From Paractinoplanes deccanensis (GTDB lineage Bacteria; Actinomycetota; Actinomycetes; Mycobacteriales; Micromonosporaceae), in the NCBI RefSeq assembly GCF_016862115.1, contig NZ_BOMI01000038.1, forward strand, positions 1 to 58,108: DNA of 58,108 nt, read 5' to 3'. The position numbers and the translations under genes are program-made. Of this stretch, positions 44,955-54,649 are shown in pieces. The stretch's first letter is position 1. Each line of letters starts with the position of its first letter. The notes beneath the pieces were generated by a model that made no database searches, had not been told where the DNA came from, and saw nothing but the letters and a program-made list of their open reading frames with translations.

Positions 44955-45728
44955 ATGAACGTCGTTGCCGAAATGCTGCTGACCACGCCCGCCCCCGCCG
45001 CCATCTGGGCGACCCTGATGCTGCTCACGCTCCCCGCCGTGCTGGTGCTGGCAAGCCCCCAGGGCGTACGCCACCCGCGCCGCGCCCTGCGTGACGTGGC
45101 CGCCCTGATCCGGGAGCGCGCCGACCGCCGCCGGCAGCGCACGCTGGAGGCGATCGCCGCCACCCAGTACGCGGACGAGGTGCGCGTCGCCGCCGACCGC
45201 GCCGAGCTCGCCGCCGCGCGCTGGCAGGAGCGCTGGGAGCAGACCTCCGACGACGTCACCACCGCCTGGCTGGCCTGGCTCGACGCGGACGCCCGCCTGC
45301 GCGCCCGCCGTTCCGCCGCCGCCTTCGGCACCCCGTGGAGCGCGCAGACCCCCACCGAGTACGCCGCCCGCGAGCGCTTCCTGCACCGGGCCGTCCGCGA
45401 GGCCGCCGCGCACGGCTGGCTGCCCACCGCGGCCGTGGCGGACGCGCTGGCCGGCCGCGCCGGATGGGATCCGCGCCTGCACCCGCTGGAGCAGGAGCTG
45501 GTGGTCTGCCGCGCCGCCGAGGGGCACCTGCGCGACCGCTACGAGCGCGCCGTGCTCGCCGAGCGGGCGGCCCGCCACGACGCCTGGCTCGCGCGGACGA
45601 CCGGCGACAGCCTTCGCCAGGAGTCGTGGGCGGCCACCGACCGGGCGACCCGGCTGCGCCACCTGCTGCTGTCCACCGCCGCCGGGCACGCGGGGCACGC
45701 CCTGGCCGCCCGTCCCGGCTACCTGTGA
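44955..45728 (+). CDS. Membrane-anchored helical protein of unknown function
   Basis: 257 residues. One N-terminal helix (about 12-34) is followed by a basic, arginine-rich segment (R-A-D-R-R-R-Q-R) and a long alanine/arginine/glutamate-rich region with heptad-like spacing, predicted to be helical or coiled coil and cytoplasmic. No enzyme motif is visible. AGGA lies about 10 bases before the ATG. Codon use matches its neighbours, so the reading frame is credible. I do not recognise the family. Confidence 0.6.
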   Translation: MNVVAEMLLTTPAPAAIWATLMLLTLPAVLVLASPQGVRHPRRALRDVAALIRERADRRRQRTLEAIAATQYADEVRVAADRAELAAARWQERWEQTSDDVTTAWLAWLDADARLRARRSAAAFGTPWSAQTPTEYAARERFLHRAVREAAAHGWLPTAAVADALAGRAGWDPRLHPLEQELVVCRAAEGHLRDRYERAVLAERAARHDAWLARTTGDSLRQESWAATDRATRLRHLLLSTAAGHAGHALAARPGYL

Positions 45729-45804
45729 CCCCATCGGGTCATCCGCGGGGGCAGTCGCACAGATTCGCCGCTCGCACGGGCCGGGATTCCGCTCCACTCG
45801 TGGC

Positions 45805-46620
45805 ATGACGATTGCACGTACGACGATCGGCGCGGTCTCCGCCGTTGTCCTGGCCGCCGCCACCGCCGTTGCCACGGCTCAGCCGGCGAGCGCCGCGCCT
45901 CCGCCCGGTCAGCTGGAGTTGCGCTACCTCGGGGAGTTCGCCGGCCCGGCGCTGGTCGCCGACAGCAGCGGCAACGGGCTCCACGGCACCGTGCTGACCG
46001 GCGGCGGTGGCGCGGTGACCTCGGTCGAGGAGGGCGGCAACCACTTCCTGCGCTTCCCCGGCGGCAGCTGCACGACGGCCCCCTGCCCGCAGGCCCTGAT
46101 CCGGCCGGCGAGCACCGTCACGCTGGCGCCCGGCGACGAGGGCGAGGGCCGGTTCGTCCACAGCGCCGACATCCGCCTCACCGAGCCGCCGCCGGCGGAG
46201 GCCGGCATGAACGTGTTCCAGTTCGGCGCCGCCGCGGCCGGCATCAGCCAGTGGAAGCTCCAGGTCGACTACGGCCGCCCGTCGTGCCGCTGGTCCGACG
46301 GCACGAACTTCGTGCTCCTGCCGGCCGGCCCCGAGGGCTTCACCTTCACGGTGGGCCGGTGGTACAGGGTGAGCTGCGTCCGGCTGTCGCCGGTGCTCTT
46401 CCAGATCAGGGTCGACGATCCGGTCACCGGTCGGCAGGTGCTGCCGCCGGCGCAGCGGACCGGGCCGCTCGAGGACATCCTGCCCAGCGGCAACGTGGTG
46501 ATCGGCGCCAAGCGCGTCAACGCGGCACAGAGCGACGTCGACACCGACCAGTTCCACGGCGACCTGGACAACGTCGAGTTCGGCCGCCGCATCCTCCCGC
46601 CGGACGATCGAGGCCTCTAG
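45805..46620 (+). CDS. Secreted LamG/concanavalin-like protein
   Basis: 271 residues. A Sec signal peptide ends at A-Q-P-A-S-A-A (about 31). The mature part begins with a D-S-S-G-N-G-L-H-G-T-V motif and continues as a jelly-roll with F-R-F-P-G-G, Q-W-K-L-Q-V-D and G-D-L-D-N-V-E-F-G, typical of LamG_3/concanavalin A-like lectin domains. A cysteine pair (C-T-T-A-P-C) probably forms a disulfide. Likely binds carbohydrate outside the cell. No catalytic residues are recognised. Confidence 0.75.
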   Translation: MTIARTTIGAVSAVVLAAATAVATAQPASAAPPPGQLELRYLGEFAGPALVADSSGNGLHGTVLTGGGGAVTSVEEGGNHFLRFPGGSCTTAPCPQALIRPASTVTLAPGDEGEGRFVHSADIRLTEPPPAEAGMNVFQFGAAAAGISQWKLQVDYGRPSCRWSDGTNFVLLPAGPEGFTFTVGRWYRVSCVRLSPVLFQIRVDDPVTGRQVLPPAQRTGPLEDILPSGNVVIGAKRVNAAQSDVDTDQFHGDLDNVEFGRRILPPDDRGL

Positions 46621-46630
46621 ATTCGACGGC

Positions 46631-46987
46631 ATGACGACGCACTGGACGCTGGGTTGTGACGCGGCGGATCCCCACCGGCTCGCCGCCTTCTGGGCGCTGG
46701 CCCTCGGATACGTGCCCGAACCGGGATACGACGAGCCGGACGGCGCGTCGATCGTCGACCCGGACGGGCGCGGCCCGGCGATCGGCTTCCTGCGGGTGCC
46801 GGAGCCCAAGACCGCCAAGAACCGCATGCACGTCGACCTCCGTCTCGGCGGCGAGCCCGCGATCCGGGCCAAGGCCGCCGAGCTGGAGGCCGCCGGCGCG
46901 ACCACCGTGCGCGAGCAGCGCTACGGCGGCCGGTTCGCCCACGTGGTGATGCTCGACCCGGAGGGCAACGAGTTCTGCGTGGCCTGA
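46631..46987 (+). CDS. VOC-family (glyoxalase-like) protein
   Basis: 118 residues, a single two-module VOC fold. The start T-L-G-C-D-A-A-D-P-H-R-L-A-A-F-W, the middle M-H-V-D-L-R-L and the end V-V-M-L-D-P-E-G-N-E-F-C-V match the common actinobacterial glyoxalase/bleomycin-resistance-like group, with H and E as likely metal or substrate ligands. TAGATT ends 7 bases before the ATG and there is no Shine-Dalgarno, so it is probably leaderless. The substrate is unknown. Confidence 0.88.
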   Translation: MTTHWTLGCDAADPHRLAAFWALALGYVPEPGYDEPDGASIVDPDGRGPAIGFLRVPEPKTAKNRMHVDLRLGGEPAIRAKAAELEAAGATTVREQRYGGRFAHVVMLDPEGNEFCVA

Positions 46988-46999
46988 GCGAGCCCGCGG

Positions 47000-47827
47000 C
47001 TACGGCTTCGTCAGCAGGCAGCCGGACTTGCTCAGGTCGATGGTGCGCGACGCGGTCAGGCAGGTGGTGAACCAGTACGTCTGCTGCCCGTAGCTCTGCC
47101 CCTGCACCGCGGTGGTGGTGCCGTCCGGGTTGACCTCGCACGGGTTGTTCAGCGTGCACATCTCGCCGTCGTCGTTGCCGGTGTTGTTGATGCCGACGAC
47201 CTGGCCGCTGGTGGCGCTCACGATCGGCGAGCCCGACGTGCCGTGGATCGTGTCGCAGGCGGCGTCGTACCGGATCGAGTCCCGCCAGGTCCACTGGTCC
47301 TCGCGGAGCTGGCCGACGAAGCCGTCGACCTTGCAGTTCCAGATGCGCTTCCAGTAGCTGGACGGGATCGCGATGCTCGTGCCGGCCGCCGGTCTGGCGC
47401 TCGCGATGGTCAGCGCGGTCGCGCCGTAGCGGGACTGGAGCGTGGCGTACGTGCTGGTGAGGCGGTAGAGCGTGACGTCGGTGCCGGTCATCGTGGCGTA
47501 GAGGACCCGGTCGGCGCGGACCGTGCCGAGCGAGCCGCCGGAGCTGTTGAGCAGCGTGCCGGAGCGGCTGGACGTGCGGTTGACCAGCACCTGACCGGCG
47601 CTGAGGAAGCCGCCCTCGTAGCAGTGGCCGTTGGTGAGCATCATCGCCCGATCGCTGCTCACCGAGCTCGGGTAGCGGACCAGCGAGGCGGAGCAGTTGC
47701 TCAGGGCGATGGTGTTGGCCAGCGTGGTGGCCGCGACGGCGTGAGCGGGCGAGGCGGGACCGGCCAGGACACCGGTGGCCGCGGCGACAGCGGCGGCGGC
47801 GAGGGCGAGTGCACGGCGTACGCGCAT
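47000..47827 (-). CDS. Secreted trypsin-like serine protease
   Basis: 275 residues from the ATG at 47827, preceded by AAAGGA 6 bases upstream. The signal peptide has an R-V-R-R n-region and ends at A-H-A (about 30). The triad is visible: His in L-T-N-G-H-C (about 64), Asp in T-G-T-D-V-T-L-Y (about 118) and Ser in H-G-T-S-G-S-P (about 200). The His is next to a cysteine, as in chymotrypsin-fold enzymes. Extra cysteine pairs suggest disulfides. Convergent with the VOC gene with a 12-base gap. Confidence 0.85.
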   Translation of the reverse strand: MRVRRALALAAAAVAAATGVLAGPASPAHAVAATTLANTIALSNCSASLVRYPSSVSSDRAMMLTNGHCYEGGFLSAGQVLVNRTSSRSGTLLNSSGGSLGTVRADRVLYATMTGTDVTLYRLTSTYATLQSRYGATALTIASARPAAGTSIAIPSSYWKRIWNCKVDGFVGQLREDQWTWRDSIRYDAACDTIHGTSGSPIVSATSGQVVGINNTGNDDGEMCTLNNPCEVNPDGTTTAVQGQSYGQQTYWFTTCLTASRTIDLSKSGCLLTKP

Positions 47828-47856
47828 GGAGGTTCCTTTCTGCTTGTGGCAGACCG

Positions 47857-47886
47857 ACCCTCGCATCGCCGACGAATCGATGTCAA
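47857..47886 (-). promoter_or_regulatory. Candidate promoter of the secreted protease gene
   Basis: On the minus strand a perfect TTGACA (47886-47881) is followed by 18 bases and a weak -10-like GAGGGT (47862-47857). The start would be about 25 bases before the ATG and upstream of AAAGGA. Confidence 0.4.
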
Positions 47887-47901
47887 TCTATAGCGTTCGC
47901 G

Positions 47902-49566
47902 TCATACCGACGGCACCATCCAGTCGAGGACGGGAGTGGCCTGCAGCGTCACCAGCACGCACATGACGAGCAGGAGGATCGCGCTCCAGCCGACGACGCG
48001 GCGGAAGATGTCGCCCTCCTTGCCGGCCATGCCGACGGCGGCCGCGGCGATGGCCAGGTTCTGCGGGCTGATCATCTTGCCGAGGACGCCGCCGGAGGAG
48101 TTGGCCGCGGCCAGCAGGACCGGGTCGAGGCCCGCGTCGGCGGCGGTCTGCACCTGGAGGGCGCCGAAGAGGGCGTTCGCCGAGGTGTCGGAGCCGGTGA
48201 CGGCCACGCCGATCCAGCCGAGGATCGACGAGAGGAAGACGAAGAACGAGCCCGCGCCGGCCAGGAACTCGCCGAGGGTGGCGGTCTGGCCCGACTGGTT
48301 GAGGACGTACGCGAGGGCGAGCACGGCCATCACGGTGACGATCGCGTGGCGCAGCTCGACGTACGTGTCCCCGTACGCCCTGAGGGCTCGGCCGGGACGC
48401 ACGCGCAGGACCACCGCCGTGAGGATGCCGGCCAGGATCATCAGCGTGCCGGCGGCGGGGAGCCAGCCGAGGGTGAACGTGGTCGATGCCAGCGGCTGGC
48501 CGTTCTCGCCGAGCACGTGGAGGCCGGGCCAGGCGAACTTGACCGTCCACGGTGGCTCGGCCAGGGCGTCCTTGATCGGGCCGAGGTTGGCCACCGAGAA
48601 GATCGCGATGATGATCAGGTACGGGGCGTAGGCGCGCGCGACCTCGCCGGCGGAGTCGTGCTTCGGCTCGGCCTCCAGCACGGCACCCGAACCGCCACCG
48701 GTGGACGACAGCACCGGGGTCGCGGCCGGGCGCCACACCCGCAACAGCAGCACCACGGCCGCGGCGGCGGCGAGCGAGGCGACGATGTCGGTGAGCGGCA
48801 CCGAGATGTAGTTCGACGCGACGAACTGGGCCACCGCGAAGACCACGCCGGCGATCAGGGCAGCCGGCCACGTTTGCTTCACGCCCCGCCGGCCGTCGAT
48901 CACGGCCACCAGGATCAACGGCACCACCACGGCGAGCACGGGGGTCTGGCGGCCCACCATCGCGCCCAGCGTGTCCGCGTTGAGCCGGGGATCGTCGGCG
49001 GCGCCCGCGGTGACCGTACCGAGGGTGGTGATCGGTGTCGCGAGGGCGCCGAACGCGACCGGCGCGGTGTTGGCGATCAGCGCGACGGCCGCCGCCTTGA
49101 TCGGGCGGAAGCCGAGCGCCATCAGCATCACCACGGTCACCGCGACCGGGGTGCCGAAGCCGGCCAGCGCCTCGAGCAGCGCACCGAAGCAGAACGCCAC
49201 GATGACGGCCTGGATACGCAGGTCGGGGCTGACCCGTTCCATCGAGCGGCGCAGCACGTCGAAGTGGCCGCTCGCGACCGTCAGGTTGTAGACCCAGATG
49301 GCGTTGATGACGATCCACAGGATCGGGAAGAAGCCGAACGCGGCACCCTCGCTCGCCGACAGCAGCGCCTGGCCCACCGGCATGGAGTACACGGCGACCG
49401 CGACCACCAGCGCCACCGCCAGCGAGATCACGCCGGCCAGCCAGGCACGCATGCGGACCACGCCGAGCAGGACGAAGAGGGTCAGCAGGGGCAACACGGC
49501 GAAGATCGCCGAGATCGCGACGGAGTCGGACACCGGGTCAGTCACGATACGGAACACGCCATCCAT
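47902..49566 (-). CDS. lldP: L-lactate permease family transporter
   Basis: 554 residues from the ATG at 49566, the normal length. About 13 membrane helices are present. Family motifs include F-G-F-F-P-I-L-W-I-V-I-N-A-I, A-L-A-G-F-G-T-P-V-A-V, the late V-T-G-S-D-T-S-A-N-A-L-F-G and A-A-A-N-S-S-G-G-V-L-G-K-M-I-S-P-Q. It should import lactate with protons; glycolate is also carried by some members. It is divergent from the PrnB-like operon with a 114-base gap that holds an inverted repeat. Confidence 0.93.
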   Translation of the reverse strand: MDGVFRIVTDPVSDSVAISAIFAVLPLLTLFVLLGVVRMRAWLAGVISLAVALVVAVAVYSMPVGQALLSASEGAAFGFFPILWIVINAIWVYNLTVASGHFDVLRRSMERVSPDLRIQAVIVAFCFGALLEALAGFGTPVAVTVVMLMALGFRPIKAAAVALIANTAPVAFGALATPITTLGTVTAGAADDPRLNADTLGAMVGRQTPVLAVVVPLILVAVIDGRRGVKQTWPAALIAGVVFAVAQFVASNYISVPLTDIVASLAAAAAVVLLLRVWRPAATPVLSSTGGGSGAVLEAEPKHDSAGEVARAYAPYLIIIAIFSVANLGPIKDALAEPPWTVKFAWPGLHVLGENGQPLASTTFTLGWLPAAGTLMILAGILTAVVLRVRPGRALRAYGDTYVELRHAIVTVMAVLALAYVLNQSGQTATLGEFLAGAGSFFVFLSSILGWIGVAVTGSDTSANALFGALQVQTAADAGLDPVLLAAANSSGGVLGKMISPQNLAIAAAAVGMAGKEGDIFRRVVGWSAILLLVMCVLVTLQATPVLDWMVPSV

Positions 49567-49630
49567 GGACCACCATCCAAAGTTGTCGATATTCCCTGGT
49601 TGAAACGCCATGGTTGCCGATCGACGCCGA

Positions 49631-49661
49631 TGGCGCATCTCGGGATTAAGAAAATGCGCCA
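49631..49661. promoter_or_regulatory. Inverted repeat TGGCGCAT-N15-ATGCGCCA
   Basis: Perfect 8-base arms with a 15-base spacer between the lactate permease and the PrnB-like gene, 20 bases before the proposed start of the latter. It may be an operator for either gene. In RNA it would form a weak hairpin over two alternative upstream ATGs (49630 and 49654). Confidence 0.4.
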
Positions 49662-49680
49662 CCACGTCGAACCGAAGAAC

Positions 49681-50955
49681 ATGATCGACGCATGGCTGGA
49701 CGATGAGGTGCCCCGCCTCAACCGCGCCATCCTCGACGGCGACGCCGCGCCCGGCATGCTCGCCGACCAGGCCCGCGAGATCCTGCTGCCGCACCTGCCC
49801 GCGGTCGGCCGGCTCCACCCGGTCGAGGCGCAGCGGCTGGTGGTGCGGCTCGGCTTCCTCGGTGCGTCGCTGTCGCGGCACTACCAGGAGTGGACGCCCG
49901 GCGCCCGGCATCAGCCCGAGCGTGCCTTCGAGGGCCTGCTCGCCGGCGCCGACGAGCTGCCGTTCCGCGACTACTTCGCGGCCCTGGCCACGCACACCGG
50001 CAAGGGCCACTACGTGCGGGACAGCTACGCCTCGCTGGTCCGGTGGAACGTCGGCACGCTGCGGGTGATGCGCGACGGCGAGTGCCTGGCCGAGCTGCCC
50101 GGCGTCTTCGACGACGGCCGGATCCGCAGCTACACCGGCACGGGCAGCGAGGAGCGGTTCTTCCTGCTGGTCAAGCGGGGCGAGGCGATCGAGCTGGCGA
50201 TCAACGACGTGCTCGACCCGCTGACCCGCGACCACGCCGGGCTGCTCTGCGAGGACGCCGTCTGCCGCGTACGGCTGGCCACCGAGCTGCTGGTCGCCCT
50301 GCGCAAGCTGTTCCTCGACTTCGCCTCCGCGCCGCCGGAGGAGAGCATGCCGCCGGAGTTCTTCATGGACGTGTTCCGGCAGTTCGCGGTGCACTGGGCC
50401 GAGGACGACATCCCGCCGAGCGGCGCCCTCGACCCGGAGGCGCTCAAGCGCGACTTCCTGCTCGGCATCGCGATCCCCGGCTACGACCAGCACGTGCGCC
50501 GGATCTTCCCGGCGCTGCTCGACAGCGAGCGCGCCCAGCTCGACGAGCTGATGACCCAGCCGCCGCTGCCGGAACGGATGCTCGACGCGCTCGACCTCGA
50601 CCCGGGCGACCTGGCCGTGGCCGAGCCCGCCGACCTGGAGCGGCTGCTCGGGCACCACCCGGCCCTGGCCGACTGGCACCGGCTGCTCACCGAGCACGCC
50701 CGGGCGGCCGGGGCCCACCTGATGCTGAGCAAGAAGTTCCTCTTCAAGCCGCAGCGCAAGCGGGACGCGGACGGGCTGGGCGACCAGCCGCTCGTCTCCA
50801 ACCGCGCCGGGACGACCGGGATGAACGAGACGTTCCTGGAGAGGCTGACCCGGGCCCGGCAGGACCACGTGCTCGCCGGCCTCCAAAAAGTCGCAAAAGC
50901 GCCCCGGATCCCCGCCGCGCGGGTAGCGTCGGTGTCCGTCGCACAGGTGGGATGA
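49681..50955 (+). CDS. PrnB/IDO-like (DUF1864-type) protein
   Basis: 424 residues from the ATG at 49681; ATGs at 49630 and 49654 are in frame but lie in the inverted repeat. The protein is mostly helical. Segments such as S-L-V-R-W-N, I-R-S-Y-T-G-T-G-S-E-E-R-F-F and P-P-E-F-F-M-D-V-F-R-Q-F resemble PrnB (monodechloroaminopyrrolnitrin synthase), a heme protein of the indoleamine 2,3-dioxygenase superfamily. The resemblance is from memory and not aligned. No pyrrolnitrin genes are nearby. It lies 12 bases before a histidine kinase gene and is probably co-transcribed with it. It could bind heme, but this is inferred. Confidence 0.5.
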   Translation: MIDAWLDDEVPRLNRAILDGDAAPGMLADQAREILLPHLPAVGRLHPVEAQRLVVRLGFLGASLSRHYQEWTPGARHQPERAFEGLLAGADELPFRDYFAALATHTGKGHYVRDSYASLVRWNVGTLRVMRDGECLAELPGVFDDGRIRSYTGTGSEERFFLLVKRGEAIELAINDVLDPLTRDHAGLLCEDAVCRVRLATELLVALRKLFLDFASAPPEESMPPEFFMDVFRQFAVHWAEDDIPPSGALDPEALKRDFLLGIAIPGYDQHVRRIFPALLDSERAQLDELMTQPPLPERMLDALDLDPGDLAVAEPADLERLLGHHPALADWHRLLTEHARAAGAHLMLSKKFLFKPQRKRDADGLGDQPLVSNRAGTTGMNETFLERLTRARQDHVLAGLQKVAKAPRIPAARVASVSVAQVG

Positions 50956-50967
50956 GAGAGGTCGCCG

Positions 50968-52119
50968 ATGGGCGCTCGGCCCCTGGTGGAAGTGGGCCCC
51001 CAGCAGCTCATGGCCCTCATCGACCACACCTCCGCCGTGATTTACATGCGGGACGTCGACGGCCGCTACCTGCTGGTCAACCGGGAGTACGAACGGCTCT
51101 TCCGGCTGCGCCGCGAGGACATCGTCGGGCTCACCGACCACGACCTGTTCCCGGAGCCGCTCGCCGACGAGTTCCGCGCCAACGACCTCGAGGCGGTCGC
51201 CCGCGGGGTGCCGGTGCAGGTGGAGGAGCAGGCGCCCGGCGACGACGGCCTGCACACGTACATCACCGTGAAGTTTCCGCTGGCCGGTGACGACGGCAAG
51301 GCGTACGCCGTCTGCGGCATCTCCACGGACATCACCGAGCGCAAGCGCGCCGAGGAGGAGGTGCGCCGCCTCAACGAGGAGCTGGAGCAGCGGGTCGAGC
51401 AGCGCACCGCCCAGCTGGAGGCGTCGACCCGGGAGCTGGACGCGTTCGCGTACTCGGTCTCGCACGACCTGCGCGCTCCGCTGCGGTCGCTGGAGGGCTT
51501 CAGCCAGGTGCTGCTCGAGGACTACGCCGAGGTGCTCGACGCCGAGGGCCAGCGCTATCTGTCGCGCATCCAGGCGAACGCCGAGCGGATGGCGCAGATG
51601 ATCGACGACCTGCTGCACCTGTCCCGGGCCACCCGCAGCGAGCTGCGCCGCGAGCACACGGATCTGAGCGCGCTGGCCCGCGAGATCGCCGAGGAGCTGA
51701 CCGCGTCGGACCCGGTGCGCACGGTCACCTTCGACATCCCCGACGGACTGGAGGCGATGGGCGACCCGCACCTGATCCGGCTCGTGCTGCAGAACCTGCT
51801 CGGCAACGCGTACAAGTTCACCTCGTACGAGGAGGATCCGCGCGTCACGATGTCCGCCTCGATCAAGGACGGGGTGCACGTCTTCACGGTGCGCGACAAC
51901 GGCGCCGGCTTCGAGATGCGGCACGCGCACAAGATGTTCGACCCGTTCCAGCGGCTGCACGCGCAGAGCGAGTTCGAGGGCACCGGCATCGGGCTGGCGA
52001 TCGTGCACCGCATCGTCACCCGGCACGGCGGGCAGATCTGCGCCGACGGGGCGCCGGGCGAGGGCGCGGCCTTCTCGTTCAGCCTCTCCCCCGCGCCGGA
52101 CGGGTGGACCATCCGATGA
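50968..52119 (+). CDS. PAS-domain sensor histidine kinase (soluble)
   Basis: 383 residues without membrane helices. A PAS domain (about 8-122, [16 protein letters not shown]) leads through a coiled coil (about 125-157) to a HisKA domain with phospho-acceptor His in [10 protein letters not shown] (about 166). The ATPase domain has [10 protein letters not shown] (N-box), V-R-D-N-G-A-G-F (G1) and G-T-G-I-G-L-A-I-V (G2). The H-box form is like phytochrome-type kinases. GAGAGG lies 6 bases before the ATG. The stop overlaps the next gene by 4 bases, so kinase and hybrid kinase are coupled. Confidence 0.93.
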   Translation: MGARPLVEVGPQQLMALIDHTSAVIYMRDVDGRYLLVNREYERLFRLRREDIVGLTDHDLFPEPLADEFRANDLEAVARGVPVQVEEQAPGDDGLHTYITVKFPLAGDDGKAYAVCGISTDITERKRAEEEVRRLNEELEQRVEQRTAQLEASTRELDAFAYSVSHDLRAPLRSLEGFSQVLLEDYAEVLDAEGQRYLSRIQANAERMAQMIDDLLHLSRATRSELRREHTDLSALAREIAEELTASDPVRTVTFDIPDGLEAMGDPHLIRLVLQNLLGNAYKFTSYEEDPRVTMSASIKDGVHVFTVRDNGAGFEMRHAHKMFDPFQRLHAQSEFEGTGIGLAIVHRIVTRHGGQICADGAPGEGAAFSFSLSPAPDGWTIR

Positions 52120-54011
52120 TCCACGTCCTGGTCGTCGACGACAGCGAGGACGACGCGCTGCTGGTGCACCGCGGCCTGCGCAAGGCCGGCCTGGAGATCA
52201 GCATGGCGCGCGCCGAGTCGGCCGAGGGCGTCGCGGCCGCCCTGTCCGAGCGCACGCCCGACGTGGTCATCTGCGACTACAACATGCCGGGGGTACGGGC
52301 GGAGGACGTCCTCGACCAGGTCCGCGAGCACGATCCGGAGCTGCCGTTCCTGCTCGTGTCCGGCCAGGTCGGCGAGGAGACGGCGGCCGCCCTGATGCGC
52401 GCGGGCGCCCGCGACTTCGTCCTCAAGGACCGGCTGGCCCGGCTCGCGCCGGCCGTGCAGCGTGAGATCCACGAGGCCGCGGAACGCCGCCAGCACCGGC
52501 ACGCCGAGATCGCGCTGCGCGAGAGCGAGGAACGGTTCCGGCTGCTCGCCGAGCACGCGCACGACGTCATCTTCCGGTTCCGGCTGCACCCGGCGCCGGC
52601 CATGGAGTACCTCAGCCCCGCCGTCCAGTCGATCACCGGCCATCCGCCCGAGGACTTCTACGCCGACCCCGCGCTGATCTTCCGGCTGGTCGACCCCGAG
52701 GACCGAGCGGCGCTCGAACGATCGTGGCAGTCGCCGCAGCCCGGCACGCTGGCCATCCGCTGGCACCACCGCGACGGCGGCGTCGTCTGGATCGAGCAGC
52801 GGGCCGGCGCGGTCACCGGCGCCGACGGCCGGCCGGTCGCCATCGAGGGCATCCTGCGCGACATCAGCGAGCGGGTGCGCGCCGAGGAGGACCGCGCCGA
52901 GATGGAGCAGCAGCTACGCCAGGCCGAGCGGCTCGACTCGCTGGGCCAGCTCGCCGGCGGCATCGCGCACGACTTCAACAACATCCTCGCGGTCATCTCC
53001 GGCTACGCCGCGATCCTCTCCGAGGAGCTCGGCCCCGAGCATCCGCTGCACGCCGACTCGCAGGCGATCGAGCAGGCGGCGGCGCGCGGCAGCGGCCTCA
53101 CCCGGCAGCTGCTGATCTTCAGCCGGCTGGAGCCGTCGCGGCCCGAGACCCTCGACCTCAACGCGGTCGCCACCGACATGCAGCGCCTGCTGGCCCGCAC
53201 GCTCGGCGAGGACATCGAGCTGCGGACGACGCTCTCGCTCGACCTGCCGCCGATCACCATGGACCGCAGCAAGCTCGAGCAGGTCATCATGAACACGGCG
53301 ATGAACTCCCGCGCGGCCATGCCCTCGGGCGGCCGGCTCACCCTCGCCACCGGCGTCGACCGCGAGACCGGGCACGTCTGCCTCACCATCGCCGACACCG
53401 GCTGCGGCATGGCGCCCGAGGTGGCGTCCCGCGCGTTCGAGCCGTTCTTCACCACCAAAGGCCGCGGCAAGGGCACCGGGCTGGGGCTCGCCACCGCGTA
53501 CGGGGTGGTGTCCGACGCCGGCGGCACGATCACCCTGGAATCCGCGCCCGGCGAGGGCACCACCGTGCGGGTCTGCCTGCCGCCCGCCGAGGTGACGGCG
53601 CCGGCCGCGACGCTGGTGCCCCGAGCGGCCGCGGACTCCGGCCAAGGGCGCAGCATCCTGGTCGTCGAGGACGAGGACGGCGTCCGCGACATCGTCTGCC
53701 GCATCCTGCGCAAGGCGGGGTACGAGGTGCACGCCGCCGGCGACCCGCTCGAGGCGCTGCGCCGGTGCCGCGAGGAGGAGCTGCGCTTCGACGCCCTGCT
53801 CACCGACGTCATCATGCCCGGGATGTCCGGCACCCAGCTCGCCGCGGAGCTGCGCCGCACCCGGCCCGGCCTGCCGGTGCTCTTCATGTCGGGCTACACG
53901 AGCGGCCCCGCGCCGGGCGGCCAGGAGATCCCGGCCGACGCGCCGTTGCTGCACAAGCCCTTCCAGACCGAGCACCTGCTCGGCACGATGCAGCAACTCC
54001 TGCCGCGCTGA
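52116..54011 (+). CDS. Hybrid REC-PAS-histidine kinase-REC protein
   Basis: 631 residues from the ATG at 52116 (ATGA overlap). An N-terminal receiver has acceptor Asp in V-I-C-D-Y-N-M-P-G (about 54). A PAS domain spans about 135-255. A HisKA domain has G-G-I-A-H-D-F-N-N (His about 285), followed by an ATPase domain with D-T-G-C-G-M and G-T-G-L-G-L-A. A second receiver at about 500-631 has L-L-T-D-V-I-M-P-G. No DNA-binding domain is present, so output must go through another protein. The upstream PAS kinase may phosphorylate the first receiver. Confidence 0.93.
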   Translation: MIHVLVVDDSEDDALLVHRGLRKAGLEISMARAESAEGVAAALSERTPDVVICDYNMPGVRAEDVLDQVREHDPELPFLLVSGQVGEETAAALMRAGARDFVLKDRLARLAPAVQREIHEAAERRQHRHAEIALRESEERFRLLAEHAHDVIFRFRLHPAPAMEYLSPAVQSITGHPPEDFYADPALIFRLVDPEDRAALERSWQSPQPGTLAIRWHHRDGGVVWIEQRAGAVTGADGRPVAIEGILRDISERVRAEEDRAEMEQQLRQAERLDSLGQLAGGIAHDFNNILAVISGYAAILSEELGPEHPLHADSQAIEQAAARGSGLTRQLLIFSRLEPSRPETLDLNAVATDMQRLLARTLGEDIELRTTLSLDLPPITMDRSKLEQVIMNTAMNSRAAMPSGGRLTLATGVDRETGHVCLTIADTGCGMAPEVASRAFEPFFTTKGRGKGTGLGLATAYGVVSDAGGTITLESAPGEGTTVRVCLPPAEVTAPAATLVPRAAADSGQGRSILVVEDEDGVRDIVCRILRKAGYEVHAAGDPLEALRRCREEELRFDALLTDVIMPGMSGTQLAAELRRTRPGLPVLFMSGYTSGPAPGGQEIPADAPLLHKPFQTEHLLGTMQQLLPR

Positions 54012-54050
54012 GTCCATCTGCCCGTCACCTGGCGCGCCTAGCGTCGCCGG

Positions 54051-54638
54051 GTGGAATACCTGCTCCTCTTCTACGGCGTCGCCGGGGCCTACATCGTCGC
54101 GGACATCCCCGGCGGCCCGATCCCGGTCCTTCTGCTCGCGGCCGCGCTGGTGGTCGTCTCCCTGAGGCGGACGAAGGTGCCGCTCCTCGCGGCGGCCGCC
54201 CTGCGCCCGGCACTGCCCCGGGTGCTCGCCCTCTGGGCCGTGGTGTCGCTGGCCGCCGTCGCCGCGGTGGCGCTCCTCGACCGCTCACATCTGTTCGACC
54301 TGCCGCGCGAGCAACCGTGGCTCTGGCTCGCGATCTGTGCCGGCTATCCGCTGCTCTCGGTCTATCCGCAGGAGTTGCTCTACCGCGGCTTCCTGATGCA
54401 CCGCTATCCGTTCGGCGGCGGGGCTCGTGCGGCGGCGGCGAGCGCGGCCGCGTTCGGATTCGCCCATCTGCTCTTCGGCAACGTGCTCGCCGTCGTCGCC
54501 ACGCTGGCCGGCGGCTGGCTCTTCGCCCGCCGCTATCAGCGCACCGGCTCGCTGCTCGTGGTGTCGGTGGAGCACGCCCTCTACGGCATCACGATCTTCA
54601 CGGTCGGGCTGGGCCGGTTCTTCTATCACGGCGCCTGA
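54051..54638 (+). CDS. CPBP-family intramembrane metalloprotease
   Basis: 195 residues with six or so helices. The CPBP (CAAX/Abi) motifs are present: motif 1 as Q-E-L-L-Y-R (the usual first Glu is Gln), motif 2 as F-G-F-A-H-L-L-F-G-N, and motif 3 as V-E-H-A-L-Y-G. Members process membrane peptides or prenylated substrates; roles here are unknown. TAGCGT ends 6 bases before the GTG start and no Shine-Dalgarno is seen, so it may be leaderless. Confidence 0.85.
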   Translation: MEYLLLFYGVAGAYIVADIPGGPIPVLLLAAALVVVSLRRTKVPLLAAAALRPALPRVLALWAVVSLAAVAAVALLDRSHLFDLPREQPWLWLAICAGYPLLSVYPQELLYRGFLMHRYPFGGGARAAAASAAAFGFAHLLFGNVLAVVATLAGGWLFARRYQRTGSLLVVSVEHALYGITIFTVGLGRFFYHGA

Positions 54639-54649
54639 CCGGCCGGGGC

